This document shows, piece after piece, positions 8,319 to 17,322 of a stretch of 64,000 nt of DNA; the first letter of the stretch is position 1, and every line of letters begins with the position of its first letter. The stretch lies in contig JAQVJY010000002.1 in assembly GCA_028694915.1 (NCBI GenBank), forward strand, positions 128,401 to 192,400, given 5' to 3'. Under the pieces are notes generated by a model. It worked only from the letters and a program-made list of their open reading frames with translations, did no database searches and was not told where the DNA came from. The position numbers and the translations under genes are program-made. The stretch comes from Paludibacteraceae bacterium (GTDB lineage: Bacteria; Bacteroidota; Bacteroidia; Bacteroidales; Paludibacteraceae).

Positions 8319-9659
8319 TTAACAAATAACACAGCCCTTACATTTCGATTCTTCACCGCGTAAACGTTTTTCAACCAGAAAATGTAAACGATCGCGCAAA
8401 GCATCAATTTCGACATGTTCCAAAACATCGGAAGTAAAAGCTAGCAAGAGAAGCATACGTGCTTCTTCATAACCAATACCACGCGTTTGCATGTAAAACA
8501 AAGCAGCTTCATCCAACTGTCCGGTAGTAGCTCCGTGACCACATTTCACATCATCGGCGTAAATTTCCAATTGTGGTTTTGCAAACATGCGAGCCTCTTT
8601 GGTTAAACAAATATTCCGATTGGTTTGATAAGCTTCTGTTTTTTGCGCCCCATTTTGTACCACAATACGTCCCGAAAAAGCGCCTTCGGCAGCTCCATTC
8701 AGAATATATTTAAAAAGTTCATTGCTATGACAGCGAGGAACATTATGCCTAATCACCGTGAAATTTTCAGTTTGTTGGCTACGATCGCTCACTAACATAC
8801 CGCCCAGCCAAGTTTCAGCACCTTGTCCATTCAAATCTATTTCAATTTGATTACGTGTGCGTCCATTGTTCAAACCTATGATGTTCGTAATGAGTCGTGA
8901 ATTAGCTTGTTGTTCTACAAGTATTTGTGATAAACTATTGGTCTTATGGTGTGTATTTTCTAACGCATAATAATCAAAATGCGCGTTTTCACCGACAAAT
9001 ATTTCAGTTAATCGATTAGCGAAAAAATTCACATCATCCATGGTGTGATCACAGACCAATAATTTGGCTTGCGCACCTGATTCTAACACAATCAAATTAC
9101 GGCCATTTGCCATCAAATCGACATCGGAACGCAATATATTAATCAACTGGATAGGCGTTTCAAGTACTACATTTTTAGGCACATAAAAGAAAAATCCATC
9201 TTGCGCAAATGCTTCGTTGAAAGCTGTAAAACCATCTTTTTTATTGGCCGTTTGTTTACCTAAATAATTGGCTATCAATTCTGGATAACGCTCTGAAGCT
9301 TCTATCATAGAACACATAACCACTCCATCAGGTAATGGTTTCGAGGTAGCACCAGAACCTGTATAAAATTGATCGTTCAGAATAAAGTAAAGATAGGCTT
9401 GAATACCTGGCACATCACACTTAAATACATTTGAAGGGTCAACAGGTATCGTTACACGATTGATATTCAAACCGTAATCAATACCCAAATGCTCCATCAA
9501 ATGACAATACAAATAGTCTTCCTCTTTAGTTGTAGGAAAACCAACAGCCGTAAATCGGTCAAAGGCTTCATCGCGTCGTGTATTAAGAGAGGCGGCCGAA
9601 TGCTTTTTTATCGATTCTACGGTTTGTTTGTATAAATCTATGTAGGGTTGTTCGTTCAT
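8319..9659 (-). CDS. sufD: Fe-S cluster assembly protein SufD
   Basis: 446-residue member of the SufB/SufD beta-helix family. The C-terminal half holds the family core: FSGRIVVQNGAQKTEAYQTN, then MFAKPQLEIYADDVKCGHGA and TGQLDEAALFYMQTRGI. SufD pairs with SufB and the ATPase SufC to form the scaffold on which clusters are assembled. The ATG overlaps the sufC stop by four bases, typical of translational coupling. The C terminus KCKGCVIC carries three cysteines. Family assignment to SufD rather than SufB follows from length, lower similarity to SufB and gene order. Confidence 0.92.
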   Translation of the reverse strand: MNEQPYIDLYKQTVESIKKHSAASLNTRRDEAFDRFTAVGFPTTKEEDYLYCHLMEHLGIDYGLNINRVTIPVDPSNVFKCDVPGIQAYLYFILNDQFYTGSGATSKPLPDGVVMCSMIEASERYPELIANYLGKQTANKKDGFTAFNEAFAQDGFFFYVPKNVVLETPIQLINILRSDVDLMANGRNLIVLESGAQAKLLVCDHTMDDVNFFANRLTEIFVGENAHFDYYALENTHHKTNSLSQILVEQQANSRLITNIIGLNNGRTRNQIEIDLNGQGAETWLGGMLVSDRSQQTENFTVIRHNVPRCHSNELFKYILNGAAEGAFSGRIVVQNGAQKTEAYQTNRNICLTKEARMFAKPQLEIYADDVKCGHGATTGQLDEAALFYMQTRGIGYEEARMLLLLAFTSDVLEHVEIDALRDRLHFLVEKRLRGEESKCKGCVIC

Positions 9660-10411
9660 TCTGCTTCAAATTCTTTTTTGATCCAATCATAGCCTTTTTC
9701 CTCAAGTTCTAAGGCTAATTCCTTCGAACCAGTTTTAACAATACGACCTTGGTACAATACATGTACAAAATCGGGCACCACGTAATCTAATAAACGTTGA
9801 TAGTGAGTAATCACAATCGATGCATTATCTTTGGTTTTGAGCAAATTAACGCCATTTGCTACAATACGCAAAGCATCGATATCTAAACCAGAATCCGTTT
9901 CATCCAAAATGGACAAACGTGGTTCCAACATCGCCATTTGGAAAATCTCATTCCGTTTCTTCTCGCCTCCGGAAAATCCTTCGTTCACAGAGCGATTTGC
10001 CAATTTATTATCCAATTCTACCATCTCTTTTTTAGCGCGCATCAATTTTAAGAACTCCGATGCCGAAATTGGTTCTAATCCTTTATATTTACGGTGTTCG
10101 TTTACCGCCGTGCGCATAAAATTAACCATGCTCACGCCAGGAATTTCAACCGGATATTGGAAACTCATAAAAACACCTTCGCGCGAACGATCTTCAGGAG
10201 GTAAAGCCAAGAGATCTTTACCATAAAAGGTCACAGAACCTTCGGTAACTGTAAATGCAGGATTACCAGATAAAACCGATGAAAGCGTAGATTTTCCAGC
10301 TCCATTCGGACCCATTATGGCATGTACTTCGCCAGGACGAACAACCAAGTCCAATCCTTTTAAAATTTCTTTACCTGCAACGGTAGCATGTAAATTTTTT
10401 ATTTCAAGCAT
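9656..10411 (-). CDS. sufC: Fe-S cluster assembly ATPase SufC
   Basis: 251-residue ABC-type ATPase. Walker A GPNGAGKST is near residue 35, the Q-loop in MSFQYPVEIPGV, the SufC-type signature FSGGEKKRNEI, and Walker B LSILDETDSGLDID, where the DETDSGLD form is diagnostic of SufC. It is a soluble ATPase that drives conformational change of the SufB-SufD scaffold. Four-base overlap with sufD. A 66-base gap to pnuC upstream still allows a common transcript with sufB. Confidence 0.95.
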   Translation of the reverse strand: MLEIKNLHATVAGKEILKGLDLVVRPGEVHAIMGPNGAGKSTLSSVLSGNPAFTVTEGSVTFYGKDLLALPPEDRSREGVFMSFQYPVEIPGVSMVNFMRTAVNEHRKYKGLEPISASEFLKLMRAKKEMVELDNKLANRSVNEGFSGGEKKRNEIFQMAMLEPRLSILDETDSGLDIDALRIVANGVNLLKTKDNASIVITHYQRLLDYVVPDFVHVLYQGRIVKTGSKELALELEEKGYDWIKKEFEAE

Positions 10412-10477
10412 ATTATTTTAGTTATAAATGATTCATTATAGCAACCGATACAAGTTGCAAATTATAAAGTCAGATGA

Positions 10478-11158
10478 TTAATGATTTTTCTTTTTTGCTC
10501 GGGCCAGAGCACGTTCTTCCTCTAGCTGCTTACGCCAGTTGAACCAAGCGTACACTGATATAATTACATATAAAACATATAATAAAGCGGTCAATTTCAT
10601 ACCCATCACTAGCCATAAAATACAGCTGGCGGAGTCGACCAAAATCCACAAAGCCCAATTTTCGATTTTTTTACGCGCCACCCAAGTTTGACCTATCACA
10701 TTTGATATCAACAAAATGGCGTCAACATAAGGATATGCAGGTGTTTGTACAAAATCTGGAAAACGATTCGATAGATACACCATAAACCAACCCCAAGCTA
10801 CACCGCCCAAAACAATAGTTAACATATAGGAAATAAGCGCTTTGGTAGTCAACGTACTAATACGTAATTTCTTTTCGGCGTTTTGCTCACTCTTTTTAGG
10901 AAATGTCCATTTTATAATGCCATAAATATTGATAGAGGCAAACACCAACTGTAACAACATCATCGAATAGAGATGTTGTTGATAAAATAAGGAGAAAAAC
11001 ACGGCACAATTGAGCAAGCCAATCCAAAAAGTTAACACATGACCTTTGCCCGCCAAATAAATAGACACAAAACCCGTGATAAAACCTATCAATTCCAAAT
11101 ACGATAGGTCATATCCCCACAATGTAGCTACAATATTATGTATGTCAAAAAAGTTCAT
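10478..11158 (-). CDS. pnuC: PnuC-family nicotinamide riboside transporter
   Basis: 226-residue integral membrane protein with about seven hydrophobic segments and the PnuC-family pattern: ELIGFITGFVSIYLAGKGHV at the N terminus, Trp-rich NCAVFFSLFYQQHLYSMMLLQ, and the conserved KKIENWALWILVDSASCIL near the C terminus. PnuC proteins import nicotinamide riboside for NAD synthesis by facilitated diffusion. The C terminus is highly charged (RALARAKKKNH). It sits between sufB and sufC, same strand, with 25- and 66-base gaps, an unusual insertion in an operon normally contiguous. Vitamin specificity cannot be proven; related PnuT/PnuX transport thiamine or riboflavin. Confidence 0.85.
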   Translation of the reverse strand: MNFFDIHNIVATLWGYDLSYLELIGFITGFVSIYLAGKGHVLTFWIGLLNCAVFFSLFYQQHLYSMMLLQLVFASINIYGIIKWTFPKKSEQNAEKKLRISTLTTKALISYMLTIVLGGVAWGWFMVYLSNRFPDFVQTPAYPYVDAILLISNVIGQTWVARKKIENWALWILVDSASCILWLVMGMKLTALLYVLYVIISVYAWFNWRKQLEEERALARAKKKNH

Positions 11159-11183
11159 TCGTTCTAATTATTACATATAAATC

Positions 11184-12629
11184 TTATCCAACAGAGCCTT
11201 CCAATGAAATTGAAAGCAATTTTTGCGCTTCCACCGCAAATTCCATAGGCAATTTGTTGAGTACCTCTTTGGCATATCCATTGACGATTAACGCTATCGC
11301 ATCTTCGGTGCTTATACCACGTTGGTTACAGTAAAATAGTTGATCCTCGCTAATTTTCGATGTAGTGGCTTCGTGTTCAATAATCGCTGTTTCATTTTTT
11401 ATATCCATGTAAGGAAACGTGTGAGCGCCACAACGATCGCTTAAAAGCAAACTATCGCATTGCGAAAAGTTACGTGCGCCTTGAGCAGCAGGCACCACTT
11501 TCACTAAACCTCTATAGGAGTTTTGACTTTGTCCTGCCGATATGCCTTTCGAAACAATGCGACTTTTGGTGTTACGACCTAGATGCACCATTTTAGATCC
11601 TGTATCCGCTTGTTGGTAATTATTGGTCACCGCCACCGAATAAAATTCGCCAATCGAGTTATTTCCTTTCAATATACAACTTGGATATTTCCAAGTAATG
11701 GCAGAACCTGTTTCCACCTGCGTCCACGAAATTTTAGAATTATCGCCTTTGCAGATCGCGCGTTTCGTTACAAAATTATAGATACCGCCCTTTCCTTGCT
11801 TATCGCCTGGATACCAATTTTGTACGGTAGAATATTTTACTTCGGCATTATTCATAACTACAATTTCCACAATAGCAGCATGCAATTGGTTTTCGTCGCG
11901 CATAGGAGCAGTACAACCTTCCAAATAAGAAACATACGAGTCGTCGTCCGCTACAATAAGCGTTCGTTCGAATTGCCCGGTATTAATGGCATTTATACGA
12001 AAATAGGTGGAAAGTTCCATCGGACAACGAACACCTTTAGGAATATACACGAATGAACCATCAGAAAAGACGGCACAATTGAGAGCCGCAAAGAAATTAT
12101 CGGCATAAGGAACCACAGAACCAAGGTATTGACGCACCAAATCAGGATGATCTTTAACCGCATCACTGATAGAACAAAAAATAATGCCTTTCTCAGCCAA
12201 ACTTTCGCGAAACGTAGTTTTCACCGAAACGCTGTCCATCACAGCATCCACAGCCATGCCCGACAAGGCTTTTTGTTCTTCTAACGGAATTCCTAATTTA
12301 TTGAATGTATTGATTAATTCAGGATCGACCTCATCGAGACTTTGAGGTGCATTTTTGCGGGGAGCTGCGTAATAGGCTATTTTTTGATAATCTATTTCAG
12401 GAATGGTTAAATGTGGCCAAACGGGCATTTTCATGTTGAGCCAATGACGATAGGCTTTTAAGCGATAGTCCAACAACCACTCTGGTTCACCCTTTTTAGC
12501 TGAAATAAGGCGTACCACATCCTCGTTCAATCCTATTGGAATTACCTCTGTTTCAATATCTGTGGTAAATCCGTATTTATAATCACTCGATGTAACCTCA
12601 TCGATGATGTTTTTGTGTGTATCTGACAT
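11184..12629 (-). CDS. sufB: Fe-S cluster assembly protein SufB
   Basis: 481-residue SufB. Strongly conserved blocks: [80 protein letters not shown] and the C-terminal [20 protein letters not shown]. SufB provides the main cluster ligands in the SufBCD scaffold. It is the first gene of the unit, preceded by a canonical Bacteroidetes promoter about 24 bases upstream, so the order is sufB-pnuC-sufC-sufD-sufS. No IscR-like operator could be recognised. Confidence 0.97.
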   Translation of the reverse strand: MSDTHKNIIDEVTSSDYKYGFTTDIETEVIPIGLNEDVVRLISAKKGEPEWLLDYRLKAYRHWLNMKMPVWPHLTIPEIDYQKIAYYAAPRKNAPQSLDEVDPELINTFNKLGIPLEEQKALSGMAVDAVMDSVSVKTTFRESLAEKGIIFCSISDAVKDHPDLVRQYLGSVVPYADNFFAALNCAVFSDGSFVYIPKGVRCPMELSTYFRINAINTGQFERTLIVADDDSYVSYLEGCTAPMRDENQLHAAIVEIVVMNNAEVKYSTVQNWYPGDKQGKGGIYNFVTKRAICKGDNSKISWTQVETGSAITWKYPSCILKGNNSIGEFYSVAVTNNYQQADTGSKMVHLGRNTKSRIVSKGISAGQSQNSYRGLVKVVPAAQGARNFSQCDSLLLSDRCGAHTFPYMDIKNETAIIEHEATTSKISEDQLFYCNQRGISTEDAIALIVNGYAKEVLNKLPMEFAVEAQKLLSISLEGSVG

Positions 12630-12652
12630 AATTTTTTATCGAAAATAATTTA

Positions 12653-12683
12653 CAAAGGTAAAAAAAATCATCGTTTAAACAAA
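12653..12683 (-). promoter_or_regulatory. Promoter of the suf operon
   Basis: On the minus strand: -33 TTTG (12683-12680), 19-base spacer, -7 TACCTTTG (12660-12653), matching TTTG-N19-21-TAnnTTTG. Transcription would start near 12647, about 18 bases before the sufB ATG. Confidence 0.75.
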
Positions 12684-12690
12684 ATTATGG

Positions 12691-12713
12691 CAAAAACGCT
12701 GGAGATGCCAGCC
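12691..12713 (-). terminator. Terminator of dnaG
   Basis: Short stem GCTGG/CCAGC followed on the minus strand by GTTTTTGCC, 22 bases past the dnaG stop and just before the suf promoter. Confidence 0.5.
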
Positions 12714-12734
12714 AAAGAGAAGAAGTATAAAAAC

Positions 12735-14768
12735 TCAGCTTAATTTTACAATAACACGCTCACCAAGTTCTTTGGCAAATTGAGCTTTCAAGGTATTGTA
12801 ATTAGCAATTGTTTTCATAACCGATTCGGTAGCTTTTATGTCGCGAGCTTCAGCAGCCTCTTTTAATTTGAGCATTTCGGTTTTTATAAGGTCTACCACT
12901 ATCGAGTTTTTATATTCATAAATAACACGTGGCACCGATTCCAAAAGCCAACGCCTATGTTCTTCCAATTTTTGGGCATCGCGTTTGGCTTTAGCTGTGA
13001 CTCTATATTGCTCATCAACCGATGTATGTTGCTCTTCGCGCGTAAAAATTTTACTTAATTGATATTTGTCCGTCATTAAATCAACCGCCAAACGACTAAT
13101 TTGTGGCTGTGTATGCTGCATAAAAAACGTAGAAGGTTTAAATCCTTCATCATGCAAATGTGTAGCAAACTCTGTTAACAACGCCATATTGATAGGATTT
13201 TTAAACTCTATATTATCACCCAATAATTGAGCTACAATATACTCACCCACAGACCAATCGCGCACAAATTCATGCGATTCTGGCTGGTATTCACGATACA
13301 AAAACTCCACTCCATGACGAATGGCGAAATACAGAATATCCAATTCTTGCTGATGGGTAGTTTGGTCTATGGGAATTTGTATATCATCTGCCGATGAGAC
13401 TGTTGATGAGGCATCGACGGACTCTCGTGTTCCGTTAGACGTTCGTTTTTGAAATTCTTCTCGTTTGTTTTGTTTTAATTTGTTTATTTCGTTATAAATA
13501 ATTTTCTCATCAACAGCAAGCAATGTCGAGCACTCTTTGACATATTCCGATTCTATTAACTTATTAGGAATTAAAGCTATACTGCGAACCACATCGCCAA
13601 TCAAAGTCGCTTTCTTGATAGGATCATTGCCTACATCTTGTAGTAATAAATTAATTTTAAACTTAATAAAATCGACCTGATTTTTGTCGATGAAATCGAT
13701 AAAATCAGACGCATTATGTGTACGAGCATAACTATCAGGATCTTCGCCATCAGGCAGCAACACCACTTTGATGTTCATACCTTCTTCGAGCAATAAATCG
13801 ATACCACGAATAGAGGCTTTGATACCGGCAGCATCGCCATCGTAGAGTACTGTAATATTGGGTGTAAAACGGTGAATTAAACGAATTTGACCTGGCGTAA
13901 GCGATGTACCCGAAGAAGCCACCACATTTTGAACGCCAGCTTGATGCATCGAAATAACGTCGGTATAACCTTCTACCAAGAAACAACGATCTTGTTTTAC
14001 GATGGCTTGCTTAGCAAAGAAAATTCCGTATAATTCATTGCTTTTGTGGTAAATTTCAGATTCAGGAGAATTGACATATTTTGCCGTTTTATCGTCCTTT
14101 TTTAATACACGGCCACCAAAAGCAACCACTTTACCGGACAGTGTATGAACGGGAAACATCACACGTCCTCGAAAACGGTCGTAATGCGAACCATCATCGC
14201 GTTTAGGCGAAAGCCCTGTTTTATCTAAAAATTCAGGTTTGAACCCTTTGGCTGTGGCTTCGCGATAAAAAGCATCCGATTCATCGAGCGAATAACCCAA
14301 TTGGAATTTCAAAATAGTTTCGTCAGAAAAACCACGTTCACGAAAATAATTCATACCGATAGCCTTGCCATCGCGATGATTATGAAGCATTTCGGCAAAA
14401 TATTTAGCAGCAAATTCATTGACCGCCAACATACTTTCACGATCGCTTTGTTGTAGTTTTTCCTTTTCCGAAAGTTCGCGATCAACCACTTCGATATGGT
14501 ATTTCTTAGCCAAATACTTCAACGCATCAACATAAGAAAGCTGTTCATGTTCCATTATGAAATGAACCGCATTACCACCTTTACCGCAACCAAAACATTT
14601 AAAAATGCCTTTGGCAGGAGACACGGTAAAAGATCCAGTCTTTTCATTATGAAATGGACATAGACCAAGATAATTGACACCTCGTTTTTTGAGCGTCACA
14701 AAATCAGATACCACATCAACAATTTGTGCGGTATCCATAATTTTTCCTATGGTCGTTTGGTCTATCAT
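12735..14768 (-). CDS. dnaG: DNA primase DnaG
   Basis: 677-residue primase that lays RNA primers at the replication fork. The N-terminal CHC2 zinc finger is visible as C37, H40, C58 and C61 (GLCPFHNEKTGSF ... KCFGCGKGG). The catalytic TOPRIM core follows: FGGRVL, FLVEGYTDVISMHQAG (acidic EGYTD) and VLYDGDAAGIKA near residue 310. The C-terminal part is the helicase-interacting region, with a low-complexity linker near residues 425-460. ATG at 14768; the divergent cyclo-ligase gene starts 89 bases away, so both promoters share a small region. Confidence 0.97.
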   Translation of the reverse strand: MIDQTTIGKIMDTAQIVDVVSDFVTLKKRGVNYLGLCPFHNEKTGSFTVSPAKGIFKCFGCGKGGNAVHFIMEHEQLSYVDALKYLAKKYHIEVVDRELSEKEKLQQSDRESMLAVNEFAAKYFAEMLHNHRDGKAIGMNYFRERGFSDETILKFQLGYSLDESDAFYREATAKGFKPEFLDKTGLSPKRDDGSHYDRFRGRVMFPVHTLSGKVVAFGGRVLKKDDKTAKYVNSPESEIYHKSNELYGIFFAKQAIVKQDRCFLVEGYTDVISMHQAGVQNVVASSGTSLTPGQIRLIHRFTPNITVLYDGDAAGIKASIRGIDLLLEEGMNIKVVLLPDGEDPDSYARTHNASDFIDFIDKNQVDFIKFKINLLLQDVGNDPIKKATLIGDVVRSIALIPNKLIESEYVKECSTLLAVDEKIIYNEINKLKQNKREEFQKRTSNGTRESVDASSTVSSADDIQIPIDQTTHQQELDILYFAIRHGVEFLYREYQPESHEFVRDWSVGEYIVAQLLGDNIEFKNPINMALLTEFATHLHDEGFKPSTFFMQHTQPQISRLAVDLMTDKYQLSKIFTREEQHTSVDEQYRVTAKAKRDAQKLEEHRRWLLESVPRVIYEYKNSIVVDLIKTEMLKLKEAAEARDIKATESVMKTIANYNTLKAQFAKELGERVIVKLS

Positions 14769-14805
14769 CTACAATGAATTTGTGGATACGAAAGTACTTG
14801 TTTTA

Positions 14806-14835
14806 TTTGATTTATGCAAAAAATGTCTATCTTTA
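14806..14835 (+). promoter_or_regulatory. Putative promoter of the cyclo-ligase gene
   Basis: TTTG (14806-14809), 18-base spacer, TATCTTTA (14828-14835): one mismatch from the -7 consensus, 21 bases before the ATG at 14857. Confidence 0.5.
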
Positions 14836-14856
14836 CCATATAATTTTATAAACACC

Positions 14857-15402
14857 ATGACGGAGATTTATCAACAAAAAAAGGCGTTGCGCGACCAAAT
14901 AAAAGGTTACAAAAAACACGTTTCGGTGGATGAATTACGCCGCAAATCAGAGCTTGTGATAGCCAATCTCAAGAAATATGATGCGTTTATAAACGCTAAA
15001 ACCGTAATGCTTTATTGGTCTTTGCCTGATGAAGTAGACACGCATACGTTGATTTCAGAACTACTAAAAACAAAAACTGTGATTCTTCCTACTGTGGTAA
15101 AAGATGATATTATCCCTGTCAAGCTAACACATACGAGCGAGTTACATGAAGGTGAATTTCACATATTAGAGCCAAAAAACAGAGAATTCATCGGTAAAAT
15201 TGATCTTATAGTGGTGCCCGGCGTAGCCTTTGACCGTTGCGGAAACCGACTTGGTCGAGGTCGTGGATTTTACGATCGCTTCTTACAACACCAAACAGCA
15301 GAAACGGTAGGCACTTGTTTCGATTTTCAACTCGTGGAACAAGTACCAACAGAGCCAAACGATATTCCGTTGAAAAAAATTATTTCAGAAAATAACTGGT
15401 GA
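14857..15402 (+). CDS. 5-formyltetrahydrofolate cyclo-ligase
   Basis: 181-residue enzyme (YgfA/MTHFS family) converting 5-formyl-THF to 5,10-methenyl-THF with ATP. Blocks seen: KKALRDQIK at the N terminus, MLYWSLPDEVDTHTLI, the folate/ATP pocket DLIVVPGVAFDRCGNRLGRG and GRGFYDRFL. The ATG at 14857 was chosen because it fits family length and lies just behind a promoter; longer in-frame starts would run into dnaG. A 101-base gap separates it from porQ, which has its own promoter. Confidence 0.93.
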   Translation: MTEIYQQKKALRDQIKGYKKHVSVDELRRKSELVIANLKKYDAFINAKTVMLYWSLPDEVDTHTLISELLKTKTVILPTVVKDDIIPVKLTHTSELHEGEFHILEPKNREFIGKIDLIVVPGVAFDRCGNRLGRGRGFYDRFLQHQTAETVGTCFDFQLVEQVPTEPNDIPLKKIISENNW

Positions 15403-15443
15403 AAATAAAACATTTCACATGAATTCTCGTTTAAAAAAGAGGT

Positions 15444-15475
15444 GTTGCTCCTTTTAAGAAAAAAATGTACCTTTG
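15444..15475 (+). promoter_or_regulatory. Promoter of porQ
   Basis: -7 TACCTTTG (15468-15475), a perfect match, with GTTG at 15444-15447 as a one-off -33 element and a 20-base spacer; 28 bases before the porQ ATG. Confidence 0.65.
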
Positions 15476-15503
15476 AACCTCATTTGCCAGCACAAAAAAT
15501 GAC

Positions 15504-16538
15504 ATGAAAAAACGTGTTTTACTTTTATTAATCACCACAGTTTGTACAACTTCACTATTTGCACAAGCTGGCAAAGACACGTATCAATTTTTAAACTTAC
15601 CTACATCGGCACGTACCGCAGCTTTGGGCGGAACCAATGTTTCACTATTTGATAACGACCTAAATCTCGCCTTTAATAATCCCGCGTTATTGACCGATAA
15701 AACGAACAATGTTTTTTCGCTCAACTATGTGAGCTATTTAGCCGATATCAATTTCGGTTCTGTGGCGTACGGTCGTTCCTTTGGCAAAAATAACCACATG
15801 ATGTTTGGTATGCACTACATCGATTACGGAACATTTTTAGGAACTGACGAAACCGACCAATTGACTGGAAACTTTACAGCTAAAGATTTTGCACTCAACA
15901 TTATGTATGCACGTACGTTACCTTTGGGTTTCACCGTGGGCGCCACATTCAAACCCATTTATTCTGTTTACGAACGTTATTCTAGTTTTGGTGTAGCCTT
16001 TGATTTGGGTGCTTCTTATCATAACGATAGCGTTGGGTTTTCGGCTGGCTTAAGCTTACGCAATGCAGGCTGGCAATTCACAGGTTATTACTCCATCGAT
16101 GGAGCACAACATCGCGAAACACTACCGCTCAATTTAGAATTGGGGATTTCTCAAAAACTTAAACACGCTCCTATTCGATTTTCGCTCACCTTGCACAACC
16201 TACAACAGTGGGATTTGAGTTATCAGAAATCCAGCTCTGTAACAACGAATGAAAATTCGTCAAGTGACGTAAAATGGAACGATATGCTGTTTCGTCATAC
16301 CATTTGGGCCGTGGAAATATTACCAAGTAAAAATATGTATTTAACAGTAAGTTATAATCATCGACGTCGAAAAGAGATGAATGTAACAGACTGGAAAACG
16401 GCTGCGGGTTTTGCCTTTGGAGCTGGTATACATGTCTACAAATTTAATGTTGGATTTTCGTTAGTTCCTTACCAAGTGGGGAATTTATCGTATCACGTAA
16501 CCTTAAGTACTGGACTTGCTGATTTTGGAATTAAGTAA
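15504..16538 (+). CDS. porQ: Type IX secretion system protein PorQ
   Basis: 344-residue secreted/outer-membrane beta-barrel-like protein. A signal peptide (MKKRVLLLLITTVCTTSLFA-Q) is followed by YQFLNLPTSARTAALGGTN, the hallmark N terminus of PorQ/PorV-like proteins, and LAFNNPALL. The rest alternates aromatic/glycine-rich beta strands. In Porphyromonas gingivalis PorQ is part of the T9SS attachment complex with PorU, PorV and PorZ, and the gene is next to cmk, as here. Its presence implies a type IX secretion system, consistent with a T9SS-type sorting signal on the LRR protein nearby. Confidence 0.88.
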   Translation: MKKRVLLLLITTVCTTSLFAQAGKDTYQFLNLPTSARTAALGGTNVSLFDNDLNLAFNNPALLTDKTNNVFSLNYVSYLADINFGSVAYGRSFGKNNHMMFGMHYIDYGTFLGTDETDQLTGNFTAKDFALNIMYARTLPLGFTVGATFKPIYSVYERYSSFGVAFDLGASYHNDSVGFSAGLSLRNAGWQFTGYYSIDGAQHRETLPLNLELGISQKLKHAPIRFSLTLHNLQQWDLSYQKSSSVTTNENSSSDVKWNDMLFRHTIWAVEILPSKNMYLTVSYNHRRRKEMNVTDWKTAAGFAFGAGIHVYKFNVGFSLVPYQVGNLSYHVTLSTGLADFGIK

Positions 16539-16571
16539 ACCTACGTATTGAATTATTTGAACTGAAAGGCT

Positions 16572-17258
16572 ATGAAAAAAATTATTGTCGCCATAGATGG
16601 ACTCTCCTCTTGTGGTAAAAGCACTATGGCAAAAGAATTGGCCAAAAATGTTGGATACGTGTATGTGGATACTGGTGCTATGTATCGTGCCGTATCGCTA
16701 TACTGCATTCGTCAAGGCTGGATGACAGCCGATTCAATCAATGAAACAGAATTAGAAAAGCATATAGGTTCTATCAACATAAGTTTTAAAACCACACCTG
16801 ATGGACGACAAGAAACGTACTTGAATGGTGAAAATGTTGAACGAGAAATTCGTACATTGGAAGTGGCCAATGGCGCAAGTCGTGTCAGTACCATTGGGTT
16901 TGTAAGACGTGAATTGGTACGCCAACAACAACGCATGGGTTTAGAAAAAGGTATTGTAATGGACGGGCGTGATATTGGCACTGTGGTATTCCCTGAAGCA
17001 GAACTCAAAGTATTTGTTACAGCATCGGCCGATGTAAGAGCACAACGCCGTTATGATGAATTGGTAACAAAAGGGCAAGCAGAAGATTTTGAGGCCGTAC
17101 TAGCTAATGTGAAAGAACGCGACGAACGCGATACAAATCGCGTAGAAAGTCCATTGAAGCAAGCTCACGATGCGCTCTTAATTGACAATTCAAAACTCAC
17201 CAAAGCCGAGCAGCGTGATCTGCTCCGAAAATGGTTCGACGAAAAAACAACAGTATAA
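16572..17258 (+). CDS. cmk: Cytidylate kinase
   Basis: 228-residue nucleoside monophosphate kinase phosphorylating CMP/dCMP. P-loop AIDGLSSCGKSTMAKELA near residues 7-24, the CMP-site block YVDTGAMYRAV, and MDGRDIGTVVFPEAELKVF near residue 137 are diagnostic. The lid region with RDERDTNRVESPLKQA follows near 178. It lies 33 bases after porQ, on the same strand, ending at a strong terminator, so the two are likely co-transcribed. The CMP kinase insert is present, giving usual length. Confidence 0.96.
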   Translation: MKKIIVAIDGLSSCGKSTMAKELAKNVGYVYVDTGAMYRAVSLYCIRQGWMTADSINETELEKHIGSINISFKTTPDGRQETYLNGENVEREIRTLEVANGASRVSTIGFVRRELVRQQQRMGLEKGIVMDGRDIGTVVFPEAELKVFVTASADVRAQRRYDELVTKGQAEDFEAVLANVKERDERDTNRVESPLKQAHDALLIDNSKLTKAEQRDLLRKWFDEKTTV

Positions 17259-17274
17259 CGTAATACACAATAAT

Positions 17275-17306
17275 AAAAAAAGAGAGGCTAATTACCTCTC
17301 TTTTTT
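17275..17306. terminator. Bidirectional terminator between cmk and the LRR gene
   Basis: AAAAAAAGAGAGG / CCTCTCTTTTTT with a 7-base loop between two convergent genes. Confidence 0.85.
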
Positions 17307-17322
17307 ATGTATAAATGGTTGC

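Noticed and set aside
8298-8325. TTG start of sufS at 8325
   Set aside because: It would lie inside sufD and give residues not seen in the family; GTG at 8298 gives usual length.
11583-12056. 157-codon plus-strand ORF opposite sufB
   Set aside because: Lies entirely within sufB, composition unlike a protein (His/Arg/Ile-rich), explained by codon bias of sufB.
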